A DNA stretch of 64,000 nucleotides from Oscillospiraceae bacterium. Lineage in GTDB: Bacteria > Bacillota > Clostridia > Oscillospirales > Oscillospiraceae. The position numbers were made by a program, and so were the translations under genes. The stretch covers positions 1-64,000 of the forward strand of contig JAFTGD010000017.1 in assembly GCA_017458065.1 (NCBI GenBank), given 5' to 3'. Under the pieces are notes generated by a model. The model had not been told where the DNA came from, did not search any database, and worked only from the letters and a program-made list of their open reading frames with translations. Each line of letters starts with the position of its first letter. Within the stretch, counting starts at the first letter, position 1. Positions 7,649 through 15,890 of the stretch are shown here, in pieces.

Positions 7649-8215
7649 TCAATCATCCGGCAAGCAACGATAACGCTCTTCAATAATTGACGGATCAATT
7701 GCATCGCCGAGCGGGTTCTCTTTCGGGACTTCAATCGTCAGCGCATCACGCCACATATACCTCGCTTTGGCAACAAAAATCGCCGGGACCGCCGCCACGG
7801 TTCCATTCAACGCACAATTCATCATGGTTTCCCCGAAGCTATCGGAGACCTCTTCCAGCCATTCCGCCGTTGGTGAATTGGGCTTCCGCTTCCGATAATC
7901 ATATAGCGCTTGCCTTGAATGACCGAGAGCCTTTGCAAGTCCGCTCATCGTTGGCAAACTTGACGCTCTCGCGCACGCCTTCACGTACTGCACCGTGATT
8001 CTCTGTACATCGTCCACATCTGACAGCAGGATCTTTTCCTGCGGATGCACGATGTTTTCCAGCCCTTCCGCCAGATTCTCAACGGCGTCCGATATCCTGC
8101 TCTCATTCGAGACAAGCGTGTCCTCTTTGCTGTACACTTTCGACCTCTTTGTCATCGCCGCCGCTGCAGTCATCTCTTCCATTGTCTGTGGTAATGCCTT
8201 TGGTGTACGCGCCAT
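7649..8215 (-). CDS. Small terminase-like DNA-packaging protein (gp3/TerS type)
   Basis: A 188-residue protein starting at ATG 8215 after GAGGTG. The middle has the pattern LPTMSGLAKALGHSRQALYD, then a block ending VAKARYMWRD. This matches the helix-turn-helix small terminase/gp3 packaging family, where a conserved TxxGLAxxLGxxRQxLxxY segment is followed by a closing (N/K)xxxWxD. No large terminase gene is near. In phage satellites a lone TerS redirects the helper phage packaging motor to satellite DNA. An ordinary HTH regulator is the alternative. Confidence 0.6.
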   Translation of the reverse strand: MARTPKALPQTMEEMTAAAAMTKRSKVYSKEDTLVSNESRISDAVENLAEGLENIVHPQEKILLSDVDDVQRITVQYVKACARASSLPTMSGLAKALGHSRQALYDYRKRKPNSPTAEWLEEVSDSFGETMMNCALNGTVAAVPAIFVAKARYMWRDALTIEVPKENPLGDAIDPSIIEERYRCLPDD

Positions 8216-8272
8216 TTCTATCACCTCAATTTCTATAACATCCTATGACAATCTTGTCACAATTAAAACTAT

Positions 8273-8728
8273 TTAACATTCGTTATGTGCTTCATACATG
8301 CTGATTTTGAGCGGAGGATCTGAGCTGTCGGAATTAGGGTCAAACTCCATCGCATCGAATCCAATTTCGAGGACATAGCTGTCGCCGGTCTCCGGACTGA
8401 ACAGGGATAACAAAACTCCATCGGTCAGCGGGTAGTTGATAGGCTCCGCATCAGTGATGGTAAAGCCTTGGAGCACCGCGCCGAGGTTCTGTCCGTCGAT
8501 GACTTCCGGCTGCTGGTTTTCAGGAAAAATATACTTCCTTGCCTTCCGCTCAAACTTCCTGACATCAACGTCAATATGGTTTTTCCGTACATATTCGATC
8601 AGCTCATCAGCGGTCTTGAAGAGATATGTTCCGGAAATGATACCGAGGTGCCAGGGATATTTGTCATCAGGATCATAGTACACATTGACGTCATTCGGCA
8701 TCCCGCGATGGTTTGAGTAAATTAACAT
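8273..8728 (-). CDS. Satellite protein of unknown function, 151 residues
   Basis: Start ATG 8728 has AGAGAGG nine bases upstream; the ATG three codons earlier sits directly on that ribosome site. The acidic protein begins with beta-rich text (MLIYSNHRG, VNVYYDPDDKYPWHLGI), then a helical TADELIEYVRKNH segment. There is no signal peptide and no catalytic motif I recognise. It lies between the putative origin and the small-terminase-like gene. Confidence 0.65.
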   Translation of the reverse strand: MLIYSNHRGMPNDVNVYYDPDDKYPWHLGIISGTYLFKTADELIEYVRKNHIDVDVRKFERKARKYIFPENQQPEVIDGQNLGAVLQGFTITDAEPINYPLTDGVLLSLFSPETGDSYVLEIGFDAMEFDPNSDSSDPPLKISMYEAHNEC

Positions 8729-8772
8729 TTGAATCATCCTCTCTGTTTTTGAATGTTAAGGTTCAACCCTAT

Positions 8773-9014
8773 TGTTGACGGTGTTGACGGTTACTTCTTA
8801 TTGTTATTGTTTTTATTACGGCACTCTCTATATACTATATTTTTTATTTTTTCTATATTTTAAGAAAAGTACTGTCAACACTGTCAACGCTCAATTTTAC
8901 GCGCCAAATAGTTCTGAAAACCGACAATTATTTGGATATATCGTTATATTTCACTCATTGTAATTTCCCCACTGTTGACAGTGCATCACAAGATGAACTG
9001 TATACGCTGTCAAC
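8773..9014. other. Putative satellite replication origin: GTTGACRGT iterons around an AT-rich core
   Basis: The 9-base unit GTTGACGGT is perfectly tandem at 8774-8791. After about 80 bases of AT-rich DNA (8791-8870) the inverse unit ACTGTCAAC is perfectly tandem at 8871-8888. Further units are at 8974-8982 (inside CACTGTTGACAGTG) and 9006-9014 on the opposite strand. The cluster lies directly behind the stop of the primase/ATPase gene. Inverted iteron pairs around an AT-rich stretch next to pri-rep is the known architecture of satellite origins such as those of SaPIs. Confidence 0.7.
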
Positions 9015-9024
9015 ATTTCGCCCT

Positions 9025-11028
9025 TCATGCAGTCCGGTATGCGTCCCATTGCTTTTTGGCTGGCAGTTTACGCACGCGACTAACTTTTCCGTTTACTCGC
9101 TGATTTTCGGATTTTATCCCGATCTTGTCGAGAGCTTTTCCGATCTGCTCTGCGGAATATGGCCGGAGGATATCGTGGCGTTCTTTGAAGGATGATACGG
9201 TCATCAGGCTCCATGTATAGCCGAGCGGGTTCCTGTCGGCGTCTGCGAGGATGTCCTCGATCTCTGCCTGTCCCTTCAAGTATTTTTCATGAATGCCATT
9301 CCGACGGGCAAGCTCCGCCTGTTCAATCTGAGTCAGTCGGAATCCCTGGGGATTTTCTTTGACCAACACTTCAACCTGCTTCCACAGTTGGAGGGCGTCC
9401 AGATTCGCCAGTGCGTCAAGGTCTATGTGTGTGATTGGTACTGTCCAGAATCGCCGGGAGCCTGACGGATCAATCAGGAATCGGGCAGAGTTGCAGGTTG
9501 CAATAAACGATGTCCGGCGCGCTAGCTTCACATCTGCACGGCCATATGGGAGCCGGTACTCATCCACTTCGGCGGTGATGAATGCTTTCAGGCGTTCGAG
9601 GTCGGATCTGAGTGTGGTTTCGATTTCGCCGAGTTCACCGATCCAGCAGGAGGTCGCCCTTCGAGTGGTATCTTTGTCCCGGCTATCGACATAGAGCCCT
9701 AGTTTCCAAAACTCCGGACGAACAGCAATCTTTCTACAAAAGCTTGTTTTTCCGATGCCCTGTGGACCTTGGAGAACGAGAATACCATCTGCACCAAAAG
9801 CGATGGGGCCGAGTTCGTTTCCTGCAATGGCCACAGTCTGCATATACCATTTCCTGATGAGGGAGCGAGACAGCGTGTCATCTTCAGAAACGTGGAGGAT
9901 CTCATAGGTCTCTGATATCCTGTCTATGCCATCCCATGTGGGAGCCTCTGCCAGCATATCCAGCACCGGGTTATAACGATGCTTTCCTGCAATCACACCG
10001 AGAAGATCACCTATTTGGTTCACGTTGCAACTGAACTGCTGTTTCACCTGATCATGAATGATAACGCCCAATTTCGAGTTGATATCTTCCGGGTCGTATA
10101 CAGAAGGCACACCTTCGACCTTGATGTCATGCGTAATGACATTTCGCCGCAGGGAAATTCCGTTGTCATCCAGCCATTGCTCCAACGTGTCAATGGTCAA
10201 CTGCGGTTTTATCTTTCGCCCCCGCTTGTATGTTTGGTTTCTGTCCTCGCTGTTATCGTTGGATGGTCCTCGCTTATATCGCTCTGTACTTTTGCACAGC
10301 GTAAGAAGTTCCGGCTCTTCCAGTGGTACATCACATCTACGGTTAATTAACCTCATGGACGGGAGTATTTCCTCGACGGTCAAATTTTTCGCACGCAGTG
10401 AACACGCGATCTTGAAAAGAGCATTGTTCCGCTCTCCTACGGGGATTCGCTCCGGGATCTCTGACGTTGCAAGAGAGAACGGCCTCTTTTCCATCTTCCG
10501 GAGGATCAACTGGTGGAGCCATTCCGGCAGGTCAGCAAGTGGTGTCTCGTGCGGCATATGGCCAGCGTCCCATTCATATTGACCACCGTTCGGATGGATG
10601 GATGGTGGAAGTAATACATATCCGCCGGCAGCGCGAAAATCAATTCCCGGTGCAATCGCTGTTCCCACTGTCAGCGCCGGATCATCACATCGAAAATAAT
10701 AATGTGCTCCGCCTGTCGGCGTCAGAACGATCCACGTTTCAGGCAGTTCTCCGTATTCCTGTTCCAGTTCCCGCAATGAATCTGCACCGTCAGCATCCTC
10801 TGTGTGATGGTCTATATCGAGAACTACAAAGCCTTTTGTCCACATCCCGATATTTGCATCCGGCCATTTCTTCCACCATGCATGAATCCATGCAGGATCT
10901 GCCGTCGCCTCATGGAATCCGCCGTCGATGAGAGGTGTCTTCCTGTGTGGAAATATTGGAAGAATCGGGAGCGGAGGCCTTAGTCCGTTCTGCACCGTAT
11001 AGGTTAGCGCATCCTTAATGGAAGGCAT
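9025..11028 (-). CDS. Primase-polymerase / VapE-type replication ATPase
   Basis: A 667-residue satellite or phage replication protein. Residues 1-180 form a bifunctional primase-polymerase domain: catalytic DID at 71-73, PTGGAHYYF at about 104-112, and FRAAGGYVLLPPS at 131-143. A linker helix region follows. From about 340 there is a VapE/superfamily 3-like ATPase: Walker A GPQGIGKTS at 421-429, the acidic Walker B region CWIGELGEIE, the sensor FIATCN and the FWTVPI segment. GGAGG precedes the ATG, which directly abuts the stop of the excisionase-like gene. It probably opens the adjacent iteron origin and primes replication there. Confidence 0.9.
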   Translation of the reverse strand: MPSIKDALTYTVQNGLRPPLPILPIFPHRKTPLIDGGFHEATADPAWIHAWWKKWPDANIGMWTKGFVVLDIDHHTEDADGADSLRELEQEYGELPETWIVLTPTGGAHYYFRCDDPALTVGTAIAPGIDFRAAGGYVLLPPSIHPNGGQYEWDAGHMPHETPLADLPEWLHQLILRKMEKRPFSLATSEIPERIPVGERNNALFKIACSLRAKNLTVEEILPSMRLINRRCDVPLEEPELLTLCKSTERYKRGPSNDNSEDRNQTYKRGRKIKPQLTIDTLEQWLDDNGISLRRNVITHDIKVEGVPSVYDPEDINSKLGVIIHDQVKQQFSCNVNQIGDLLGVIAGKHRYNPVLDMLAEAPTWDGIDRISETYEILHVSEDDTLSRSLIRKWYMQTVAIAGNELGPIAFGADGILVLQGPQGIGKTSFCRKIAVRPEFWKLGLYVDSRDKDTTRRATSCWIGELGEIETTLRSDLERLKAFITAEVDEYRLPYGRADVKLARRTSFIATCNSARFLIDPSGSRRFWTVPITHIDLDALANLDALQLWKQVEVLVKENPQGFRLTQIEQAELARRNGIHEKYLKGQAEIEDILADADRNPLGYTWSLMTVSSFKERHDILRPYSAEQIGKALDKIGIKSENQRVNGKVSRVRKLPAKKQWDAYRTA

Positions 11029-11226
11029 TCAGACCACCTCCCGTGACATCTTTGCCATCCACGCAGGATAATCGACTCGAAAATCTGAGCCAACTTTTAT
11101 GTGTGGGACTTCTCCACTTTTGCATCCTTTGAGTATGAATGCCCTGGACAATCCTGACATCCGCGCCGCGCTGTTTAACGGTTGATACCTTGCATTTGGA
11201 TCAACTGTCTTCGGATCTGGTCTCAC
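11029..11226 (-). CDS. AlpA/Xis-like small DNA-binding protein
   Basis: Start GTG at 11226 with AGGAGG nine bases upstream; longer ATG starts would read through the preceding gene. The 65-residue protein has the winged-HTH pattern of excisionase/AlpA proteins: YQPLNSAARMSGLSRAFILK, then IKVGSDFRVDYPAWM. Such proteins bend DNA at att sites or activate satellite excision and replication. It overlaps the gene upstream by 26 bases and abuts the primase gene, so all are in one operon. Confidence 0.7.
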   Translation of the reverse strand: MRPDPKTVDPNARYQPLNSAARMSGLSRAFILKGCKSGEVPHIKVGSDFRVDYPAWMAKMSREVV

Positions 11227-11365
11227 GGAGCTCCGCCTCCTTCTTCCTTGCTCTTTTTTCCCAGTACCGCTTGTTGATCTCTCTTGTCTTTTCTGGGTGC
11301 ATTCTTCGATATTCGCGCATATAAGAAGCACGTTCTCGCTTTGCCTGTTCACTGATTATGTCCAT
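11201..11365 (-). CDS. First gene of the lytic-side operon, 54-residue basic protein
   Basis: The ATG at 11365 has AAAGGTGG upstream. The peptide is a single very basic helix (RASYMREYRRMHPEKTREIN) of the kind found in many short phage proteins and at the N termini of HNH proteins. It is the first gene after the divergent switch. Function unknown. Confidence 0.6.
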   Translation of the reverse strand: MDIISEQAKRERASYMREYRRMHPEKTREINKRYWEKRARKKEAELRETRSEDS

Positions 11366-11420
11366 AAATACCACCTTTCTGTAAACACACAAAAAGCCTC
11401 TATAACCGGTTACATTTATC

Positions 11421-11501
11421 TTGACTTTTTAAGTCATCTGAATTATAATTGACTCAAACGTAAAAGTAAAGATGAATAAGTCATATTATTTATTTTGACT
11501 T
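11421..11501. promoter_or_regulatory. Divergent promoters and repressor operators (satellite switch)
   Basis: Rightward promoter: TTGACT (11421-11426), 17 bases, TATAAT (11444-11449). Leftward promoter: TTTACT (11465-11470), 17 bases, TATAAT (11442-11447). The two -10 boxes overlap. The palindrome TGACTT-TTT-AAGTCA at 11422-11436 covers the rightward -35. Further half-sites are TTGACT at 11449-11454, AAGTCA at 11478-11483 and TGACTT at 11496-11501. These are the expected targets of the XRE protein encoded immediately to the right. Confidence 0.7.
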
Positions 11502-11529
11502 AAAACTAAAAAATAGGTGGTGGTATTAA

Positions 11530-12309
11530 GTGGTTAGACTTGAAATCAATGAAAGAATCGGCAAATTACGGGTAAGGTTAGGCTTGTCTGGTAAAGAGTT
11601 CGGGGAAAAGTTAGAGGTTAAGCGGTCAACCGTTAACAACTGGGAGACTGGCGGTTATAATGTTAAGGCTGATGATATTGTAAATATCTGTAAGACTTTC
11701 GGTGTTTCTGCTGACTGGTTATTAGGGTTAGCTCCTGAGAATCAGTATTCAAGAGACGATACTGTTAAAATGATTTCAGAATATACGGGGCTTTCAACTG
11801 TTGCTGTTGAACGGTTACACAAGCTCCAACACGGGGAATCAGAAGAGTATATAATCAAAGATAATATAATAAAAAGCCGTCTAACTCCATCGGTTCAAGA
11901 TAAGCAAACGCTATTTGCAATAAATACTTTATTGGAAAACTTTCCTGTTGGGAAAATGGTATTGTCGAATATAGCAGAATATTTAACCGGGCGATTTAAG
12001 TATTTTTCATTACCTCCTGAGCCACGGTTTAATTCAACCGATGAGTGGATTCAGCAACGAATTGTAGAAAAAGAAAATGGTATTCCAGTTGAGGCCGGAA
12101 TAGATTATATGAAAACAGAAGACGTTGTTTATAAAGAATCCGTTGTTCTTTCTGAGGATAAGAAGCAAGGATGGCGCGCTCTTGAAATGCCTATGGAAAA
12201 CATGCAAGCAGTCTTTCTGGTACTTATTCAAAATGGATTGCACAAGCTGAGAGAACAGATGATGAAGGGAGATAGCAATGGCAAGCGCAACAAAACTGCG
12301 GACAACTAA
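11530..12309 (+). CDS. XRE-family repressor (Stl/CI-like)
   Basis: Start GTG 11530 after AGGTGGTGG. The 259-residue protein carries an HTH_3 domain at about residues 8-65 (LRVRLGLSGKEFGEKL, KRSTVNNWETGG, then the ADWLLG end typical of the family). The long C-terminal region (about 75-259) shows no Ser/Lys autoprotease motif. In satellites such regions bind a helper-phage protein that causes derepression. It is divergent to the Xis/primase operon across a palindromic operator region, and its end overlaps the integrase start by 32 bases. The repressor role is inferred from context. Confidence 0.8.
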   Translation: MVRLEINERIGKLRVRLGLSGKEFGEKLEVKRSTVNNWETGGYNVKADDIVNICKTFGVSADWLLGLAPENQYSRDDTVKMISEYTGLSTVAVERLHKLQHGESEEYIIKDNIIKSRLTPSVQDKQTLFAINTLLENFPVGKMVLSNIAEYLTGRFKYFSLPPEPRFNSTDEWIQQRIVEKENGIPVEAGIDYMKTEDVVYKESVVLSEDKKQGWRALEMPMENMQAVFLVLIQNGLHKLREQMMKGDSNGKRNKTADN

Positions 12310-13600
12310 AGACGGGCGCCGGTACTGGATTATTCAGGCGTCCCGTGGCCGTGGACAGTCTCCGTATTCAAAGAGGTTCTACTGGCCGACGAAAACATCC
12401 GGGGAGCCCTATTCTGAAAAGCGCGCACTGGAAGAATTGGAAAAAGCTGTCAGTCAGTTCCAGAAGGATGTTGACGCCGGTCTCATCAAAAACAATGCGG
12501 AGAAGAAAGAACTCCGGGAGGCAGAAGAGAAGAAGGCTGCGGAGGAAAAAGCAAAACAGGCTCAACTCCTGACAGTCCGCCAGTATGCAGAAGGTGTCTG
12601 GATGGCAGGAAAAGAGTTAGAACTTGCAGAGACCACACGTTCCTCATATCAAATGTTCCTTGACAAGTACGTGCTTCCTGAAATTGGTAATAGCCTTCTC
12701 AAAGATGTCAACGCTTCCATGTTGAAGAAGCTGCTGCTGGACTTTCAAAAATCTGGAATGTCCCTTTCATCTGCCAGAACACTTCATGTGGTGCTCCGTG
12801 GTCTGTTCGATTCTGCATTCAAAGACGGTAGCATTCCCATCTCCCCGATGTTGTGGGTGGACCGTCCGAAAAAACCAAAGAATGCACCGGCGGCTTCGGA
12901 AGCGGATCAGGCATTTGTTGAGGATGAACTTGTCTATATCATGGACTGTCTGAGTCATGAGCCGTTGAAGTGGAGGGCTTACATCAATCTTGCTATTGAC
13001 ACAGGTTGTCGGCGCGGGGAATTGACAGCTCTGAAATGGTCTGATATTAATTCCAACGATGAGACCGTGACCGTCGAGCGGAGCCTCCAATACACACCGG
13101 AGAAGGGCGTCTATATCGGAACTCCAAAGAATGGCACAGAACGGGTTATTGACATCGGTGCTGAGACGGTCGCACTTTTGAACGCTCTGCATGATGATCA
13201 GACAGAACGCGCAAAGAAGCGTGCAGAAAAGACTGGTAAGAAGGTTGTCCACTTGTCGCCCTGGGTCTTCAATCAGGATGGAACAGACGAGCCCATGCAT
13301 CCAGATAGTCCTACACGATATTTCAAGAAATTCGGTGACAAATACGGAATAACAGGATTTCATCCTCACCGCATCCGTCACAGCTCCGCATCAATCGCGA
13401 TCAGGAACGGTGTTGATGTAGCTGCTGTATCAAAGCGGCTTGGACATAGCGACATCAATATCACGCTTCGGACATATGTTCATGCGACAGATCGTGATGT
13501 TCGCGCCGCCGGTCAAACTGTCCGCGCCGCCCTTGCCTCAAAGAAGGCGGAGCAGGAGAAGAAAGTCTCCGGAGAAAACAACAATGCAGAGGGTCAGTAA
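12278..13600 (+). CDS. int: Tyrosine site-specific integrase
   Basis: A 440-residue integrase. The N-terminal arm-binding domain (about 1-50) and a charged coiled coil (about 55-97) precede the core-binding domain (98-200) and the catalytic domain. Catalytic residues seen: Arg245 (TGCRRGEL), His364 and Arg367 (HPHRIRHSS), His390 (LGHSDINIT) and the nucleophile Tyr400 (RTYVHA). AGGGAGA precedes the ATG. It is cotranscribed with the XRE repressor and points at the tRNA-Thr gene 183 bases away, the probable attachment site. Confidence 0.95.
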   Translation: MASATKLRTTKDGRRYWIIQASRGRGQSPYSKRFYWPTKTSGEPYSEKRALEELEKAVSQFQKDVDAGLIKNNAEKKELREAEEKKAAEEKAKQAQLLTVRQYAEGVWMAGKELELAETTRSSYQMFLDKYVLPEIGNSLLKDVNASMLKKLLLDFQKSGMSLSSARTLHVVLRGLFDSAFKDGSIPISPMLWVDRPKKPKNAPAASEADQAFVEDELVYIMDCLSHEPLKWRAYINLAIDTGCRRGELTALKWSDINSNDETVTVERSLQYTPEKGVYIGTPKNGTERVIDIGAETVALLNALHDDQTERAKKRAEKTGKKVVHLSPWVFNQDGTDEPMHPDSPTRYFKKFGDKYGITGFHPHRIRHSSASIAIRNGVDVAAVSKRLGHSDINITLRTYVHATDRDVRAAGQTVRAALASKKAEQEKKVSGENNNAEGQ

Positions 13601-13622
13601 AGATCCTCTGCATCTCTTTTTC
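13585..13622 (+). terminator. Terminator of the repressor-integrase unit
   Basis: Arms TGCAGAGG and CCTCTGCA around the integrase stop codon, followed by a T-rich run (TCTCTTTTT). Confidence 0.75.
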
Positions 13623-13723
13623 GAGCCTGTTTTTTATACCCGTAAAGTTTTTTGTAAAGTTTTTGAGGGTATCCCCAGAAATAGCCAAAAATGAATATTT
13701 CGGCTTTCAGTGCATAAAGTAAT

Positions 13724-13775
13724 TAAAAAAGAACAATCCAGATTAAAACCATTCGTTTTGTCTCTGAATTGTTCT
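13724..13775 (-). terminator. Terminator downstream of tRNA-Thr
   Basis: On the minus strand, AGAACAAT pairs with ATTGTTCT, extended by CAGA/TCTG inside, and TTTTTT follows directly. It closes the leftward tRNA transcript, and on the plus strand it can also stop readthrough from the integrase. Confidence 0.75.
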
Positions 13776-13782
13776 CGCTTTT

Positions 13783-13858
13783 TGGAGCTGGATGCGAGAT
13801 TCGAACTCGCGACCTCATGATTACGAATCAGGCGCTCTACCGGCTGAGCTAATCCAGC
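13783..13858 (-). tRNA. tRNA-Thr (anticodon CGT)
   Basis: A 76-base cloverleaf. The acceptor GCTGGAT pairs with ATCCAGC, the D arm is GCTC/GAGC, the anticodon loop is TTCGTAA, and the T loop TTCGAAT sits on GCGAG/CTCGC; CCA is encoded. The anticodon stem has one C-T mismatch at its second pair. It is the likely attachment gene of the satellite to its left. Confidence 0.93.
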
Positions 13859-13878
13859 ATTTCCCCGAAAGCTCAGAT

Positions 13879-13907
13879 ATCTTACCACAAGTGGGCTTTT
13901 TCGTCAA
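13879..13907 (-). promoter_or_regulatory. Promoter of tRNA-Thr
   Basis: TTGACG (13902-13907), 17 bases, TAAGAT (13879-13884), about 20 bases upstream of the mature tRNA 5' end. Confidence 0.75.
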
Positions 13908-14155
13908 CTGTTTTCTTTCCTCTTTCAAATTCTGCTGATTTCGTCAGATTCGGTCCTATTGGAGGGGTGATCAGGTTACATAACAGAGAACTCACCCATC
14001 CCATGAAGAAAAGTTATTGACAGTTTGAACAGAGTTTTCGACAGGTCCGGATTGTTTTTTTGACCGCATTACCGGTTTTTTTCTTTTTTCACCCCGACCG
14101 TCACGGAAACCGGTGACAAAATAGTATCGTTTTTTGGTTTCCATAACCTTTATTC
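13908..14155. other. Intergenic region without a gene
   Basis: AT-rich, with several T runs after 14040 that fit the transcription end of the leftward radC operon. No ORF or repeat of note; one DnaA-box-like word (TTATTGACA) is not enough for an origin. Confidence 0.5.
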
Positions 14156-14854
14156 TTACAGAAAGCCGTTCTCCCGCAACGAGCAGTAATCCCCTTCCGC
14201 GACGATCAGATGGTCCACCAGTCTCACGCCGACGGTCTCGAGCGCGGCCTTCGCCGCCTGTGTCGCATCGAGGTCTTCGCGGGAGGGCGCCAGCGTGCCG
14301 CCCGGATGGTTGTGCGTCAGAATGACGGAGACCGCTTTGCAGCCTACTGCTGTCTCTACGATCTTCCGAACCGGAAAATGCACCGCGTTCACATCGCCTT
14401 TTACAAGCTCTGCCCGCTTCACGATCTTCCCTCCCGCATTCAGGCAGAGAACCCGCACGCTCTCATCCCTCTGGTTGCGGAACATCGCCGTGCAGATCTG
14501 TCCCGCATCCGCTGTGCTGCGAACATGGGTCAGGCCTTTCGCCCTGGACATGTGATAGCGCTTTTCGACCGCCGGGATCAGCGTGATCAGGACCGCGGTG
14601 TTCTCTGTGACACCGGCATCCACAAGCTCCTTCTGGCTTGCGTCCAGGACCTCATGCAGGCTGCCGAAGTGCTCGATCAGCTTCTTTGCGAGCGCTTTGG
14701 TGTCTCTTCGCGGCAGGGCATACTGCAGCAGCAGCTCCAGCACCTCGTAGTCCTCCCGGAACGAGTCGATCCCCTCGTCCTGGAAGCGTCGGCGCAGGCG
14801 CTCCCGGTGCCCCTCCATCTGCTTTTTCTTCTCCGGATCGGTAATCTGTCTCAT
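14156..14854 (-). CDS. radC: RadC-family protein (JAB/MPN domain)
   Basis: A 232-residue protein from ATG 14854 (GGAG upstream), with a helix-hairpin-helix N-terminal region (about 10-100) and a C-terminal RadC JAB1/MPN-like metal-binding domain with the signature HNHPGGTLAPSREDLD. The family was once linked to DNA repair but its cellular role is unsettled; the motif suggests a metal-dependent hydrolase. It is the last gene of the polA-rimI-tsaD-radC run, 16 bases behind tsaD. Confidence 0.93.
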   Translation of the reverse strand: MRQITDPEKKKQMEGHRERLRRRFQDEGIDSFREDYEVLELLLQYALPRRDTKALAKKLIEHFGSLHEVLDASQKELVDAGVTENTAVLITLIPAVEKRYHMSRAKGLTHVRSTADAGQICTAMFRNQRDESVRVLCLNAGGKIVKRAELVKGDVNAVHFPVRKIVETAVGCKAVSVILTHNHPGGTLAPSREDLDATQAAKAALETVGVRLVDHLIVAEGDYCSLRENGFL

Positions 14855-14870
14855 CGTCTTGCCGCTCTCC

Positions 14871-15890
14871 TCAGGCAGAATAGCTGTGGGACACATCCAT
14901 GCTGGCATAGGCGTTCAGATCGCTGCCCGCCCGTGTCCCCGCGAGGTACTCGTAATAGCCCTGGGCGCCGATCATGGCGCCGTTATCCCCGCAGAGCTTC
15001 AGGGGAGGGATAAAGAGCGCGACGCCGGCCTCTTCCGCTGCCTTCTGAAAGTCGCTGCGGATGCGGGAATTGGCCGCAACGCCTCCCGCCACCGCCAGCT
15101 TCCGATACTCCAGCGCCTTCACTGCCTGCATGGTGCGCGGGACCAGGCTGTCGCTGACCGCCTTGGTGAAAGAGGCCGCCAGAGCCGGGCGGTCCAGTTC
15201 CTCCCCCGTCTGTTCCGCGTGGTGGGCCAGGTTGATGACGGCAGTTTTCAGGCCGGAGAAGCTCATGTCATAGGGTCTCCCCTCCACATGTGCGATCGGG
15301 AACTGGTACCTGGTGTCATCCCCGCCCTTTGCAAGGTCGTCGATGGGCTTGCCGCCCGGATAGGGCAGTCCAAGCACCCGTGCGGTCTTATCGAAGCACT
15401 CCCCCGCCGCGTCGTCTCTGGTCGCGCCGAGGATGTGCATGTCGGTATAGTCCCGGACGTCGATGATCAGCGTGTTGCCGCCGGAGATGGCGAGGCACAC
15501 AAAAGGCGGCTCCAGCTCCGGAAAGGCCAGATAATTGGCCGCAATATGCCCCCGGATGTGGTGCACCGGGATAAGCGGGACCCCCAGCACCGAGGCAACG
15601 GCTTTGGCAAAGTTCACGCCCACCAGCACAGCGCCAATCAGGCCGGGCGCATAGGACACCGCTACCGCGTCGATCTGCCCTCTGGTAAGCCCTGCATCCT
15701 CGAGAGCGCGCTCCGTCAGAAGCGAAATCGCCTCCACATGGCTGCGGGATGCGATCTCAGGCACCACTCCCCCATAGACCGCGTGGAGCTTCGCCTGGGA
15801 AAAGATCTGGTCCGTGAGGACTTTCCGTCCGTCGGCGACAATGGCGACGGCGGTCTCATCACAGGTGGATTCAAAAGACAATATATTCAT
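14871..15890 (-). CDS. tsaD: tRNA N6-threonylcarbamoyladenosine synthase catalytic subunit TsaD
   Basis: The 339-residue Kae1/TsaD ATPase transfers threonylcarbamoyl to A37 of ANN-decoding tRNAs. It begins NILSFESTCDETAVAI. The metal ligands are in the HHIRGH motif at about 108-113, and further on are SGGNTLI and GGVAANS. The start at ATG 15890 has AGGAG upstream and overlaps the rimI stop by ATGA. tsaB and tsaE are not in this window, an unusual split, since tsaE-tsaB-rimI-tsaD often travel together. Confidence 0.97.
   Translation of the reverse strand: MNILSFESTCDETAVAIVADGRKVLTDQIFSQAKLHAVYGGVVPEIASRSHVEAISLLTERALEDAGLTRGQIDAVAVSYAPGLIGAVLVGVNFAKAVASVLGVPLIPVHHIRGHIAANYLAFPELEPPFVCLAISGGNTLIIDVRDYTDMHILGATRDDAAGECFDKTARVLGLPYPGGKPIDDLAKGGDDTRYQFPIAHVEGRPYDMSFSGLKTAVINLAHHAEQTGEELDRPALAASFTKAVSDSLVPRTMQAVKALEYRKLAVAGGVAANSRIRSDFQKAAEEAGVALFIPPLKLCGDNGAMIGAQGYYEYLAGTRAGSDLNAYASMDVSHSYSA

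Larger units (their letters stand above)
2519..13786. mobile_element. Putative phage satellite (PICI-like island) beside tRNA-Thr
   Basis: The block holds integrase, XRE repressor, AlpA/Xis, primase-polymerase with VapE-type ATPase, an iteron region and a small-terminase-like gene. It holds no capsid, tail, portal, large terminase or relaxase gene. Two divergent transcription units meet at a repressor-operator switch at about 11,421-11,501. The right edge is taken as the tRNA-Thr 3' end, because the integrase stop lies only 183 bases from it. The left edge is uncertain: I found no second copy of the tRNA 3' end in the window, so the element may extend beyond position 1 and include tet(W). The class is inferred from gene content. 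Confidence 0.6.

Noticed and set aside
2519-13786. Integrative conjugative element or complete prophage
   Set aside because: No relaxase, coupling protein or type IV secretion gene, and no portal, capsid, tail, lysis or large terminase gene is visible in the part seen.
13783-13858. Second copy of the tRNA-Thr 3' end marking the left end of the island
   Set aside because: I looked for the T-arm/acceptor sequence in 1-12,000 and found none, so the left att site could not be placed.
13908-14155. Possible DnaA-box cluster or origin near radC
   Set aside because: Only one approximate box; T runs are better explained by transcription termination.
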